A DNA stretch of 64,000 nucleotides from an uncultured Eubacteriales bacterium (lineage in GTDB: Bacteria > Bacillota > Clostridia > Oscillospirales > Oscillospiraceae), in contig CAKTLJ010000006.1 of assembly GCA_934572535.1 (NCBI GenBank), positions 1 to 64,000 of the forward strand. Reading direction: 5' to 3'. Numbering within the stretch: position 1 is the first letter of the stretch; every line of letters starts with the position of its first letter. The notes below the pieces were generated by a model. That model saw nothing but the letters and a program-made list of their open reading frames with translations, did no database searches and was not told the origin of the DNA. This document shows, one piece after another, positions 26,106 to 34,620 of this stretch. A program made the translations under genes and the position numbers.

Positions 26106-26785
26106 ACCCCTGTGAGCCCTATGAAGATCTCCTCAGCGCGCAGCTGGACGGAGCTCTGACCGCCCAAGAGCAGGCGGCGCTGAACGCCCACCTGGAGACC
26201 TGTCCCCACTGCCGCGCCTATGCCCGGGACCTCCAGACCCTCCACGCCTCCCTGCCGACCCTGGCCGCCGATCCCCCGGACCGGATGGCGGCGTCCATCC
26301 TCAAGGAGACCGCGTCCAGGCCCGCCAAAAAGACCCGCCGCTGGGCCGTTCCGGCCTGCGCGGCCGTCCTGGCCCTGGCCCTTCTGGGAAGCGCTCCCCT
26401 GCTCTTCGGAAACGACCCCGCCGGGGATGCCGCCGGAGAGGCGCACACCGGGCAGGCCGCCGACAGCGCGGCGTCCGCCGGGGAGGACCTCTCCAAGGAA
26501 AGCGCCGCCCCCGCCGAGACCGCCCGGGCAGACGCCGCCCCCCAGGCCTCCGGCGAAAGCGCCCCGCCCCTCACCCAGCAGGCCGCCCGGACCGCCCTGG
26601 AAGCGCAGCTGGCCGAGGCGGGACGGGACCTGCGGCTGGAGCCCGGCGGCCTGTCCGACGACGGCGAAAGCTGGATCTTCTCGGCAGAGGAGCCGGACGG
26701 GACCGCCGCCGCCCTCTTTTTTGTGGCGCGGGATTCCGGCGCCGTCCGGGAGCTTCCCGCCGCGGCGCCTGCCCCGCCCCCATGA
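26102..26785 (+). CDS. Zinc-finger anti-sigma factor, membrane-anchored
   Basis: A 227-residue protein with an N-terminal ZAS domain whose H-x3-C-x2-C motif is His30, Cys34 and Cys37 (HLETCPHC). One membrane helix (about 81-102) separates it from an Ala/Glu/Asp-rich extracytoplasmic part with a small folded C-terminus. It would hold the sigma factor encoded immediately upstream at the membrane until an envelope or redox signal releases it. The GTG start overlaps the sigma stop (GTGA) and has AAGGAGG upstream. Confidence 0.88.
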   Translation: MNPCEPYEDLLSAQLDGALTAQEQAALNAHLETCPHCRAYARDLQTLHASLPTLAADPPDRMAASILKETASRPAKKTRRWAVPACAAVLALALLGSAPLLFGNDPAGDAAGEAHTGQAADSAASAGEDLSKESAAPAETARADAAPQASGESAPPLTQQAARTALEAQLAEAGRDLRLEPGGLSDDGESWIFSAEEPDGTAAALFFVARDSGAVRELPAAAPAPPP

Positions 26786-26833
26786 TTTTCTCCAAAATTT
26801 TATCCGTTTTCCCATAAATTTTATATTTTTGTG

Positions 26834-26862
26834 TTGTCAGTTGCCCTGTCTTGTTGTATACT
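26834..26862 (+). promoter_or_regulatory. Promoter of the EF-G paralogue gene
   Basis: TTGTCA (26834-26839), 17 bp, TATACT (26857-26862). Confidence 0.82.
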
Positions 26863-26946
26863 TTAACTTATGGAGATAATTACCCCGCCTCATGCTGCGG
26901 GAGAATTCATTCCGCCCCTATTTGTAAATAAGGAGAGAACATTGTT

Positions 26947-29025
26947 ATGAGTTATTCTGTTCAAAACATCCGTAACGTCTGCCTGGTGGGGCATAGCGGC
27001 AGCGGCAAGACCGCCCTGGCCGAGAGTCTGCTGTTCATGACCAACGCGATCAACCGCATGGGCAAGTGTGCAGACGGCAATACGGTTTGCGACTTCGATC
27101 CCGAAGAGATCCGCCGCCAGATTTCTATCTCCACTGCCATTGCTCCCATCGAGTACAAGGGCTGCAAGATCAATCTGTTGGACACCCCCGGCGCGTTCGA
27201 CTTCGCCGGTGAAGTGATGGAGGCCCTGCGCGCCGCGGACGCCGCGATCATCGTCTGCTCCGCCAAGGACGGCATCTCTGTCGGCTTCGAGAAGGTCTGG
27301 AAATACTGCGAAGAGCGCAACATGCCTCGCTTTATCTATATCTCTAAGACGGACGAGGAAAACAGCGACTACAACGCCACCTTCAACGCCCTGCGCGAGC
27401 GCTATGGCAACAAGATCGCTCCTCTGGTCGTCCCCATGTGGGATGCCGGTAAGGTCACCACCGGCCTGATCGACACCCTGAACAAGCGCGCCTACGAGCT
27501 GAAGGACTACAAGCGCGTGGAAGTTGACATCCCCGCCGACAAGGAAGCTGTCATTTCCGAGTTCAACGAAGCGCTGAAGGAATCCGTGGCCGAGACCTCC
27601 GACGAAATGATGGACAAGTATTTCGGCGGCGAGGACTTCACCTATCCCGAAATGATCAACGGCCTGCGCCAGGGCGTCCGCGAGCTGTCCATGTTCCCCG
27701 TCCTGTTCGGCTCCGCCGTCAACTGCATCGGCTCCCTGATGCTGATGGACTACATCGTCGAGCTGCTCCCCAACCCCGCAGAGGGCAACTTCCACAAGGC
27801 CACCCTCCAGGACGGCGAGACCACCGAGGAGTTCGTCGTCTCCCCCGGCGGCGTGCCCACCGCCTTCGTCTTCAAGACCATCTCTGACCAGTACGGCAAG
27901 TTCTCCCTGATCAAGGTCCTCTCCGGGGTCATCACCTCCGACCTGGCCCTGGTCAACGCCCGCACCGGCGAGACCGAAAAGCTGGGCCGTCTGTACAAGA
28001 TGACCGGCAAGAAGTCCGAGGAAGTCAAGGAGCTGACCTGCGGCGACATCGGCGCCATCGGCAAGATGGAAAAGGTCAAGACCGGCGATACCCTGTGCGA
28101 CGCCCGTAAGGTCGTGGCCCTGAAGGGCATCCCCTTCGCAGAGCCCTGCTACTCCAAGGCCATCGCCCCCAAGACCCGCGGCCAGGACGACAAGGTCGCG
28201 GCAGGTCTGGCCCGCATGAACGAGGAGGACCCCTCCTTCTCCGTGGTCAACAACGCCGAGACCCGCCAGGTGGTCCTCTCCGGCGCCGGTGACATGCAGC
28301 TGGATGTGCTCGTTTCCCGCCTGAAGACCCGCTTCGGCGTCGAGGCCGAGCTGAGCCCCGCCCGCGTCCCCTACCGCGAGACCATCAAGAAGAAGGTCGA
28401 GGCCCACGGCCGTCACAAGAAGCAGACCGGCGGTTCCGGCCAGTTCGGCGATGTCTGGGTCCGCTTCGAGCCCCAGTACGAGTCCGACGACATGATCTTC
28501 GCGGAAGAGGTCTTCGGCGGCTCCGTCCCCAAGAACTTCTTCCCCGCCGTGGAAAAGGGCCTGCGCGAGGCAGCCAACAAGGGCGTTCTGGCCGGGTACC
28601 CCCTGGTCGGCCTGAAGGCTACCCTGTACGACGGCTCCTATCACCCCGTTGACTCCAACGAAATGGCCTTCAAGACCGCTGCCCAGCTGGCCTACAAGGA
28701 AGGCATTGCCAACGCCAACCCCGCCATCCTGGAGCCCATCGGCGCCCTGAAGGTCACCATTCCCGACAGCTACCTGGGCGATGTCATGGGCGACCTGAAC
28801 AAGCGCCGTGGCCGCGTGATGGGCATGAACCCCGCCGGTGACGGCGAGCAGATCCTGGAAGCGGAAGTGCCCATGGCGGAGATGACCTCCTACGCCATCG
28901 ACCTGCGCTCCCTCACCCAGAGCCGCGGCTCCTTCACCTTCAGCTTCGTCCGCTACGAGGAGGCACCTCCCGCAGCCCGCGACAAGGCCATCGAAGACGC
29001 CAAGGCCATCCAGGAAGAGGCCTGA
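26947..29025 (+). CDS. Elongation factor G paralogue (EF-G2-like)
   Basis: A 692-residue translational GTPase with the five-domain EF-G architecture, standing alone rather than in the rpsL-rpsG-fusA-tuf cluster. G1 is GHSGSGKT (15-22). G3 reads DTPGAFDF instead of the canonical DTPGHVDF, and G4 reads SKTDEE instead of NKMD. Domain IV carries GGSGQFGDVWV and domain V GDVMGDLNKRRGRVMGMNP. The changed GTPase motifs place it with the EF-G2-type paralogues whose translocation role is auxiliary or conditional. It is monocistronic, with AAGGAGA before the ATG. Confidence 0.9.
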   Translation: MSYSVQNIRNVCLVGHSGSGKTALAESLLFMTNAINRMGKCADGNTVCDFDPEEIRRQISISTAIAPIEYKGCKINLLDTPGAFDFAGEVMEALRAADAAIIVCSAKDGISVGFEKVWKYCEERNMPRFIYISKTDEENSDYNATFNALRERYGNKIAPLVVPMWDAGKVTTGLIDTLNKRAYELKDYKRVEVDIPADKEAVISEFNEALKESVAETSDEMMDKYFGGEDFTYPEMINGLRQGVRELSMFPVLFGSAVNCIGSLMLMDYIVELLPNPAEGNFHKATLQDGETTEEFVVSPGGVPTAFVFKTISDQYGKFSLIKVLSGVITSDLALVNARTGETEKLGRLYKMTGKKSEEVKELTCGDIGAIGKMEKVKTGDTLCDARKVVALKGIPFAEPCYSKAIAPKTRGQDDKVAAGLARMNEEDPSFSVVNNAETRQVVLSGAGDMQLDVLVSRLKTRFGVEAELSPARVPYRETIKKKVEAHGRHKKQTGGSGQFGDVWVRFEPQYESDDMIFAEEVFGGSVPKNFFPAVEKGLREAANKGVLAGYPLVGLKATLYDGSYHPVDSNEMAFKTAAQLAYKEGIANANPAILEPIGALKVTIPDSYLGDVMGDLNKRRGRVMGMNPAGDGEQILEAEVPMAEMTSYAIDLRSLTQSRGSFTFSFVRYEEAPPAARDKAIEDAKAIQEEA

Positions 29026-29040
29026 TCCCTCCAAACAAAC

Positions 29041-29075
29041 AAAACGTGCGTACCAAATTCGGTACGCACGTTTTT
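29041..29075. terminator. Bidirectional terminator between EF-G paralogue and yycI
   Basis: A perfect 14-bp stem (29041-29054 with 29061-29074), flanked by A and T runs. Confidence 0.9.
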
Positions 29076-29086
29076 TATCTTCCGGT

Positions 29087-29572
29087 TTATCCCGTCACCT
29101 CTCCGGTGGCGCAGTTGAGCTGGTAGGACCCCGCGTCGGTGGCGATCCGCCACACGGGAGTGAGGATCACGCGGCTTCCCTCCCCCGTGTTCACATAGCC
29201 TTCCGCGATGGCGTCGATGCGGGAGCAGGTCTCCCCCAGGTCCGAAAGACCCCGGGCAAAGTCCACCACCAGCGTCTCCGGCTGGCGGGCGGAGAGGATC
29301 TCCAGGGAGGAGGGCGTTCCCTGGGGAAGCTGGCTGTCCTCCATGAGCAGCTGGGTCGGGTCCGCCTTCGTGTCCAGAAAGACGCTCTCCCAGGGGATGA
29401 CGGCCTCCGCCGCCCGGATGCCCCGGTCGTTCAAATAGACCAGGGCCTGGCTCCGGCCGTCCTGCTCATAGGTCCGGGACTGCATGTTTTGGCTCAGGAC
29501 AAGCCCCAGCAAAAAGACGTTCAGAAGCGCCAGCAGGATGATAACGGTCAGTTTCAGTTTGGCTCGCTCCAT
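29087..29572 (-). CDS. yycI: YycI-like regulatory membrane protein
   Basis: A 161-residue single-pass protein: short cytoplasmic start (MERAKLKL), a membrane helix (about 8-27), then an extracytoplasmic domain. Position after walK and a YycH-like gene, size and topology fit YycI, which with YycH controls the WalK kinase through their membrane helices. Sequence similarity to Bacillus YycI is weak by eye, so the name rests largely on context. Last gene of the Wal operon. Confidence 0.65.
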   Translation of the reverse strand: MERAKLKLTVIILLALLNVFLLGLVLSQNMQSRTYEQDGRSQALVYLNDRGIRAAEAVIPWESVFLDTKADPTQLLMEDSQLPQGTPSSLEILSARQPETLVVDFARGLSDLGETCSRIDAIAEGYVNTGEGSRVILTPVWRIATDAGSYQLNCATGEVTG

Positions 29573-29584
29573 GGATCCTCCTCC

Positions 29585-30862
29585 TTACCCCGGCTCCCGG
29601 ACGGTCCAGCCGACAAAGATCTCGTCGCTGCTGCCGTCGTCCCGGTAGCACAATTGGAGCTCCTTCCCGCCCTGTCCCATGGCCTCCGCCGCCGCGGCGG
29701 CCTGGGCCTCCGGCAGGATCGCGCAGGTCTCCTCCGTCCCCTGATACTGCCGGAGGCAGATCTCAAAGGAGGTCAGGCCCGCCCCCCGGAAGACGAAGCG
29801 GGCCGCCCAGCCCTCCTTCCACAGCTGGACCTTGGCCCCGTCCAGCAGGTAGCAGAAGGTCAGCTCCACGCTGCCGTCGGCCAGGGTCTCGATGCTCTGG
29901 CAGCGCATTTGGACCTCGCTGGGCATGTCCAGCATGATCTGGTCCAAGATCTCCTCCGCCTTGATCTGCAAGTCGATCTGTCGCTGCGAGAGCGCCTGGT
30001 AGCGGGCGTCTGCGCTCTCGGTCCCGTGGAAGCTCACGGTCCCGTCCTTCTGGATGCGGAGGGTGTCCACCCCTTCCCGGATCACCGTGCTGTCGGCGGA
30101 TTCATAGACGGAGGAGGCCCGGGTGTTGAAGCTCAGCTTTTCCAGGAGATTCTCCCGGGTGGTCCCATCCAGCTGGGCCAGGGGATTGGCCACCTGGTAG
30201 ACCCGGCAGGAGGGCACTTGGGGCAGGACCATCATGTAGCCGGGCAGGGCTCCGGCCAGGTCCTCCCGCTCAAAGACGAACTTCGCGTCGTTGGGTGTCA
30301 GGCGCTTGAGCACCTTGGGCAGAGAGAGCTCCGACTCCTTGACCCGGCCGACATAGGATTCCTCCGTCTCCTGGTTGTAGTAATAGACCTCCTCCACCCG
30401 GCCGTTCTTCACGAGGAGCAGGAAGAGGCGGCCTTCGCGCTCCTTGCCGCTGTCGAAGGATACATTATAAAGAAAGTCGTAATAGATCCAGCTCTCCCCC
30501 TGGGTGACGGCCTGCTGCCAGGCCGCCTCGGAGACGGCTTTGGGCTTGTCCATGTCCACCAGGGACTGGATCAGAAGGTTGTCCAGCCCGCTGTGGTACA
30601 GGTCGTCGGCGGCCGTTTGGTCGTACTGGATCCCGTATCGCCCCGCATCGGTCTGGGCCATCAGGCGGACCGGCGTCTCGCGGGAGAGCACCATCCCCTG
30701 GAAGCCGGAGGCGGCCATGCCGCTCCCCTGCCCGTACTGCGCGCCGGTCACCGCCTGGAACATGCCCGTTTTGCCCACCAGGAACAGCGCCGTGCAGGTC
30801 AGAAGGGCGATGAGGATGTTTTCGAGCCGGTCGATCCGTCGTCGGCTGAGCTTGTGCATCAT
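29585..30862 (-). CDS. yycH: YycH-like regulator of WalK
   Basis: A 425-residue protein with one N-terminal membrane helix (about 15-35, LIALLTCTALFLVG) and a large extracytoplasmic part. In Firmicutes YycH sits directly after walK and, with YycI, restrains or activates the kinase. Start ATG at 30862 overlaps the walK stop, implying coupled translation. Identification is by context, topology and general pattern rather than by a diagnostic motif. Confidence 0.7.
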   Translation of the reverse strand: MMHKLSRRRIDRLENILIALLTCTALFLVGKTGMFQAVTGAQYGQGSGMAASGFQGMVLSRETPVRLMAQTDAGRYGIQYDQTAADDLYHSGLDNLLIQSLVDMDKPKAVSEAAWQQAVTQGESWIYYDFLYNVSFDSGKEREGRLFLLLVKNGRVEEVYYYNQETEESYVGRVKESELSLPKVLKRLTPNDAKFVFEREDLAGALPGYMMVLPQVPSCRVYQVANPLAQLDGTTRENLLEKLSFNTRASSVYESADSTVIREGVDTLRIQKDGTVSFHGTESADARYQALSQRQIDLQIKAEEILDQIMLDMPSEVQMRCQSIETLADGSVELTFCYLLDGAKVQLWKEGWAARFVFRGAGLTSFEICLRQYQGTEETCAILPEAQAAAAAEAMGQGGKELQLCYRDDGSSDEIFVGWTVREPG

Positions 30863-32640
30863 ACCCGAGGCCCTCCCACCCTCAATTCCATGCGAACGGT
30901 GGTGCCGGGCCCCTCCCGCTCCACCAGGGTCAGGCTGCCCTCATGGCGCTGGATGATCTCCTGGGCGATGGACAGGCCCAGGCCGGTGCCGCCGGACTCG
31001 CGGGAGCGGGCCTTGTCCACCCGGTAGAAGCGCTCAAAGATGCGCTCCCGGTCCTCCTCCGGGATGCCGATCCCGTTGTCCTCCACCTCCAGCCAGACCT
31101 TGTCGCGGGTCTGCCCGGCCAGCATGAGGATGCGGCCGCCGTCCGGGGTGTATTTGATGGCGTTGGAGAGGATGTTCATGATGACCTGGAGGACCCGCTC
31201 CCGGTCCGCTCGGATCACGGGCAGGTCCTCGTCGCCCAGGAGCTTCAGCGTGTGGCCGCGCCGCTGGGCCTCCAGCAGGACGGCCTGGTAGCTGTCCCGC
31301 AGCACATCGCCGAAGGGGAAGCTGGTCAGGCTCATCTGGCTGTAGCCGGAGTCGAACCGCGACAGGGTCAGCAGGTCCTGGACGATATGGGTCATCCGGT
31401 CGCTCTCGTTGAGGATGACCCCCAAGAAGCTGCTCATCATCTCGGGCGGCAGGTCGGGGTTCTCCGTCAGCGTCTCCGCGTAGCTGCGGATGTTGGTCAG
31501 CGGGGTGCGCAGCTCGTGGGAGACATTGGCCACGAACTCCTTCCGCATGGTCTCGTTCTTCACCTGCTGGGTGACGTCGTGGACCACGACCAGGACACCG
31601 GCCTGCTTCTCCCGGTCGAAGGGAGCCATCAGCAGGAGCAGGAAGCGGTCCCCCAGGAAGGTCTCGCTGTCCAGGCAGTCGCTGTCCAGGGTCAGGATGG
31701 TGTCCAGGGGCGCGATCTCGCCAAAGAGGTCGTTGTAGTGGACATCGCCTCCCACGGGGATGGCCATGTTCAGCATCTCCTCCGCCGCGGGGTTGGAGTG
31801 GATGACCTCCCCGGACTGGTTGAAGGCCACCACGCCGTCGGTCATGTGCAGGAAGAGGGTGCTGAGCTTGGTCCGCTCGTTCTCCACCTCTCGGATGGTG
31901 GTTTGAAGCTGGTCGGCCATGTCGTTGAAGGTCCCGGTGAGGACGCCGATCTCATCGTGGGAGGAGACCTGGATGTCGTGGTCGAAGTCGCCCTCCGCCA
32001 CCCGCTTCGCCCCTCGGGTCAGCGCCCGGATGGGGGTGACCATGGCCCGGGAGAGCAGGAAGGAGAGCAGCACCGAGATGACCAGGCCGAAGACCAGGGC
32101 CTCCAGGACCAGGCGGAAGATCTCGCCGTTCAGGTCCTGGACGGTGCCCCGGTTGTCCAGGATGTAGATGATGAAGGACTGCCCGCCCCGCTGGACGGGG
32201 ATGGCCAGGTCCATGTAGCTGGCGGTCAGGTCGCTCTTGGTGCCGACCGCCCCCTCGTTCAGGGCGGTGTAGAGGTTGGGGGTGATCTCCGGAGACTGGA
32301 CCTCCTCCTCGCTGGACCCGGCCAGGTAGGTGCAGTCGGTGCCGTCCAGAATGTAATAGTTGCGGTTGCCGCCGTCCACGCCCAGCTGCCACATGTAGGT
32401 CTTCAGGACCTCGTCCAGGGCCTGGACCGGGTCCTCCTCCCCTTCCTTGGATGTGATCAGGTCGCGGGCCAGCGCGGTGTCCTCCCCAAAGACGTCCGTC
32501 ATCTGGGAATAAAAGTCGTTCAAATAGAAGCGGTTGACAGAGTTGATCAGGAACGCGCCGATGATGGTCATCAGACTCACCACCAGCAGCACCATGATCA
32601 GCACCAGCTTCATATGCAGGCTTCGCAGCACGCCGATCAC
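30859..32640 (-). CDS. walK: Cell-wall sensor histidine kinase WalK
   Basis: A 593-residue membrane histidine kinase. The order is membrane helix 1 (about 11-33), a roughly 140-residue extracytoplasmic sensor, membrane helix 2 (about 177-199), HAMP (about 200-252), PAS (about 255-360), HisKA with the phosphorylated His375 in NVSHELRTPLTN, and the ATPase domain with NAIKYTPDGG, DNGIGIP and GGTGLGLSI. HAMP plus PAS is the WalK arrangement. WalK senses cell-wall status and phosphorylates WalR. Start is GTG at 32640, seven bases after walR. Confidence 0.93.
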   Translation of the reverse strand: MIGVLRSLHMKLVLIMVLLVVSLMTIIGAFLINSVNRFYLNDFYSQMTDVFGEDTALARDLITSKEGEEDPVQALDEVLKTYMWQLGVDGGNRNYYILDGTDCTYLAGSSEEEVQSPEITPNLYTALNEGAVGTKSDLTASYMDLAIPVQRGGQSFIIYILDNRGTVQDLNGEIFRLVLEALVFGLVISVLLSFLLSRAMVTPIRALTRGAKRVAEGDFDHDIQVSSHDEIGVLTGTFNDMADQLQTTIREVENERTKLSTLFLHMTDGVVAFNQSGEVIHSNPAAEEMLNMAIPVGGDVHYNDLFGEIAPLDTILTLDSDCLDSETFLGDRFLLLLMAPFDREKQAGVLVVVHDVTQQVKNETMRKEFVANVSHELRTPLTNIRSYAETLTENPDLPPEMMSSFLGVILNESDRMTHIVQDLLTLSRFDSGYSQMSLTSFPFGDVLRDSYQAVLLEAQRRGHTLKLLGDEDLPVIRADRERVLQVIMNILSNAIKYTPDGGRILMLAGQTRDKVWLEVEDNGIGIPEEDRERIFERFYRVDKARSRESGGTGLGLSIAQEIIQRHEGSLTLVEREGPGTTVRMELRVGGPRV

Positions 32641-32646
32641 GCTCCC

Positions 32647-33351
32647 TCAGTCTTTCTGGAAGTAATAGCCCGCGCCCCGGCGGGTGATGATGTATTTGGG
32701 CTGGGCCGGGTTGTCCTCCAGCTTTTCCCGCAGGCGCCGGATGGCCACGTCCACGCCGCGGACGTCCCCCACGTAGCCCTCATAGTTCCACACCCGCTCC
32801 ATCAGCTCCTGGCGGGAGAAGACCTTCCCCGCGTTGGAGGCCAGGTAGGTCAGCAGCTCAAACTCCCGCTGGGTCAGTTCGAGGTCTTCCCCATCCTTTC
32901 CGGCAAACCCGGCCCCCTTGTCGATGACCAGGCGGCCGAAGTCCAGGCGGTTTTCCGCCGGAGGCTCCGCCGACTGGACCATGACCACCCGGCGGATGTT
33001 GGCGTTCACCCGGGCCATCAGCTCCCGGATGGAGAAGGGCTTGGTGATGTAGTCGTCGGCCCCCAGGTCCAGGCCCAGGATCTTGTCCTTTTCCGCCTCT
33101 CGGGCGGTGATGATCAGGACGGGGGTGCTTCTCCCCTTGTCTCGGATGGTCTTGCAGACCTCAAAGCCGTTCATGCCGGGAAGCATGAGGTCCAGGAGGA
33201 TCAGATCGGGGTTCTCCTCCAGGGCCAGCTTCAGACCAAGCGTTCCGTCATAGGCCTCCAGGGTCTCGTAGCCTTCCTTTTGCAGGTTGAAGCGGAGGAT
33301 ATCCACGATGTTTTTTTCATCCTCCACGATCAGAACCTTTTTTTGATCCAT
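32647..33351 (-). CDS. walR: Response regulator WalR
   Basis: A 234-residue OmpR-family regulator. The receiver has the acidic pair (VEDE), phospho-acceptor Asp54 in LLDLMLPGMNG, the Thr in LIITARE and Lys in YITKPF. The winged-helix domain shows LTQREFELLTYLASNAGKVF and DVRGVDVAIRRLREKLE. In Firmicutes WalR controls autolysins and other wall genes and is often essential. It precedes walK by six bases in the same operon. Confidence 0.93.
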   Translation of the reverse strand: MDQKKVLIVEDEKNIVDILRFNLQKEGYETLEAYDGTLGLKLALEENPDLILLDLMLPGMNGFEVCKTIRDKGRSTPVLIITAREAEKDKILGLDLGADDYITKPFSIRELMARVNANIRRVVMVQSAEPPAENRLDFGRLVIDKGAGFAGKDGEDLELTQREFELLTYLASNAGKVFSRQELMERVWNYEGYVGDVRGVDVAIRRLREKLEDNPAQPKYIITRRGAGYYFQKD

Positions 33352-33368
33352 GTCGATGTTCCTTTCTC

Positions 33369-33914
33369 TCAGTGCTTGCTCCCCTTCAGGATCAGGGAGG
33401 CCTTCAGGATTCCGGCCAGCGTTTTTCCGTCCTCGATCTTCCCCTGAGCCACCATGTCCATGAGCTGGTCATAGGGGACCCGGAGGACCTCCAGAAACTC
33501 GCCGTCGTCGGGGTGGCCCTGCCCCTGGACCAGGTCCTTGGCAAAGTACAGATGGATCTTCTCCGCGAGGATGCCGGGGGAGGAGAAGCTGCATCCCATG
33601 GGGAGGAAGGTCTGGGGCTCCAGGCCGGTCTCCTCCGCCAGTTCCCGCAGGCCGCCCTCTCTGGGGTCCTCGCCGGGCTCCAGCTTTCCGGCCGGCAGCT
33701 CCAGCACCACTTCCCCCATGGGATAGCGGAACTGCCGCACCAGGATGACCCGCTCCTCGTCGTCCATGGCGAAAACCGCCACGCCGCCGGGATGCTCCAC
33801 CACCTCGCGGTTGGTGATGCGGCCGTCCAGGAGTCTGGCCTTATCCAGGCGAACGTTTACGATGACGCCCTCATACACGGTCTTCCCAGAGACCTTTTCT
33901 TCTCTCAGTTCCAT
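33369..33914 (-). CDS. Nudix hydrolase, ADP-ribose pyrophosphatase type
   Basis: A 181-residue Nudix enzyme of the ADP-sugar pyrophosphatase group. The Nudix box is complete: GKLEPGEDPREGGLRELAEE followed by TGL. The upstream strand FAMDDEERVILVRQFRYPMG is typical of NudF-like enzymes. The start ATG at 33914 follows GAGGTG by seven bases. It lies 17 bases before walR and behind the only promoter in the region, so it is the first gene of the Wal operon, an unusual companion. Confidence 0.9.
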   Translation of the reverse strand: MELREEKVSGKTVYEGVIVNVRLDKARLLDGRITNREVVEHPGGVAVFAMDDEERVILVRQFRYPMGEVVLELPAGKLEPGEDPREGGLRELAEETGLEPQTFLPMGCSFSSPGILAEKIHLYFAKDLVQGQGHPDDGEFLEVLRVPYDQLMDMVAQGKIEDGKTLAGILKASLILKGSKH

Positions 33915-33999
33915 CGTTCTGCACCTCAATTTCTTTCCATATCCATTGCTTGGCGGGAGTCCTCCCGCGTGGAGTTCAGGTTATTCACGGACAGAAGAT

Positions 34000-34028
34000 A
34001 TTATATCACAGTTCCGGGGTTCTGCCAA
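34000..34028 (-). promoter_or_regulatory. Promoter of the nudix-walRK operon
   Basis: Minus-strand TTGGCA (34023-34028), 17 bp, TATAAT (34000-34005). Divergent from the promoter at 34071-34100. Confidence 0.85.
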
Positions 34029-34070
34029 CTTCTTTTGCCGCCGCGAACGGCCCGCTGGCAATCATTGCAT

Positions 34071-34100
34071 TTGCCCTCGCCGCCGGTTTCCCGGTATAAT
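34071..34100 (+). promoter_or_regulatory. Promoter of the 82-residue unknown gene
   Basis: TTGCCC (34071-34076), 18 bp, TATAAT (34095-34100). Confidence 0.75.
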
Positions 34101-34136
34101 GGCGCTATCTTTATCCCCCCAGGAGGCCCTTTCCCC

Positions 34137-34385
34137 ATGACCATATCATCCAGCCAAGCAGGCACGGTGCTGTTCTTCTCCCGGGAAGAGCTCGCCGCGG
34201 CGTCCCCCGCGTCCCAGCCACCGTCCGAGGAGGCGCTTCTCGCCCTCATCCGCCGCTCCGTTCGGCCGATTCCACAAAATGTCGAGCTGAAATTCTTCTA
34301 TTCTCGACAAGGGATCCTGGTGTTTCTGCTGCCCAGGACATCGGATTTGTCATCATTTTGTCATTTTCCTGTTACTTTTTCATGA
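34137..34385 (+). CDS. Small conserved-looking protein, unknown (faintly MecA-like)
   Basis: An 82-residue protein. I do not recognise it with certainty. The gene is well supported: a good promoter 37 bases upstream and AGGAGG (34121-34126) ten bases before the ATG. The sequence has a short strand (GTVLFFS), two helical segments (SREELAAAS and SEEALLALIRRSV) and a beta hairpin (NVELKFFYSRQGILVFLLP). That order faintly recalls the N-terminal substrate-recognition domain of the ClpC adaptor MecA. The C-terminal adaptor domain is absent. It lies just upstream of murA, which is suggestive because MurA is a ClpCP substrate in Bacillus, but this remains conjecture. Confidence 0.6.
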   Translation: MTISSSQAGTVLFFSREELAAASPASQPPSEEALLALIRRSVRPIPQNVELKFFYSRQGILVFLLPRTSDLSSFCHFPVTFS

Positions 34386-34432
34386 GTTTTGGAATGATTT
34401 CACCAGAATCACGCATTTTGTTAAATTTCTTC

Positions 34433-34461
34433 TTTTATTTTCCTGTTGGCAATGCTATAAT
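34433..34461 (+). promoter_or_regulatory. Promoter of murA
   Basis: Extended -10 TGC-TATAAT (hexamer 34456-34461) with a poor -35 (TTTTAT, 34433-34438) at 17 bp. Gives a leader of about 150 nt. Confidence 0.65.
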
Positions 34462-34499
34462 GTACCCGAAGTATCGCGTCCATTTGGAGGCGGGTGAGA

Positions 34500-34550
34500 A
34501 TGCTTCCCTGTTATCCGCGTACATGTGCGTACGAAAAGCGGAAATGCTAG
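34500..34550 (+). CDS. Leader ORF upstream of murA (16 codons)
   Basis: A 16-codon ORF (MLPCYPRTCAYEKRKC) with GGAGG about nine bases before its ATG, inside the murA leader. Its stop is followed after two bases by a small hairpin. Three cysteines and several basic residues are notable, but no family can be assigned. It may be a regulatory leader peptide. Confidence 0.35.
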   Translation: MLPCYPRTCAYEKRKC

Positions 34551-34552
34551 AT

Positions 34553-34577
34553 ACAGACCCCAGTCTGTTCCCTTTAC
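34553..34577 (+). promoter_or_regulatory. Small hairpin in the murA leader
   Basis: Six-bp stem (34553-34558 with 34563-34568), loop CCCA, followed by TCCCTTTACC. Too weak to be called a terminator on its own; noted because it directly follows the leader ORF. Confidence 0.3.
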
Positions 34578-34620
34578 CTATATAAGTGAGAATGTGAGAA
34601 CCATAAAAGAAGGTGTCGTT

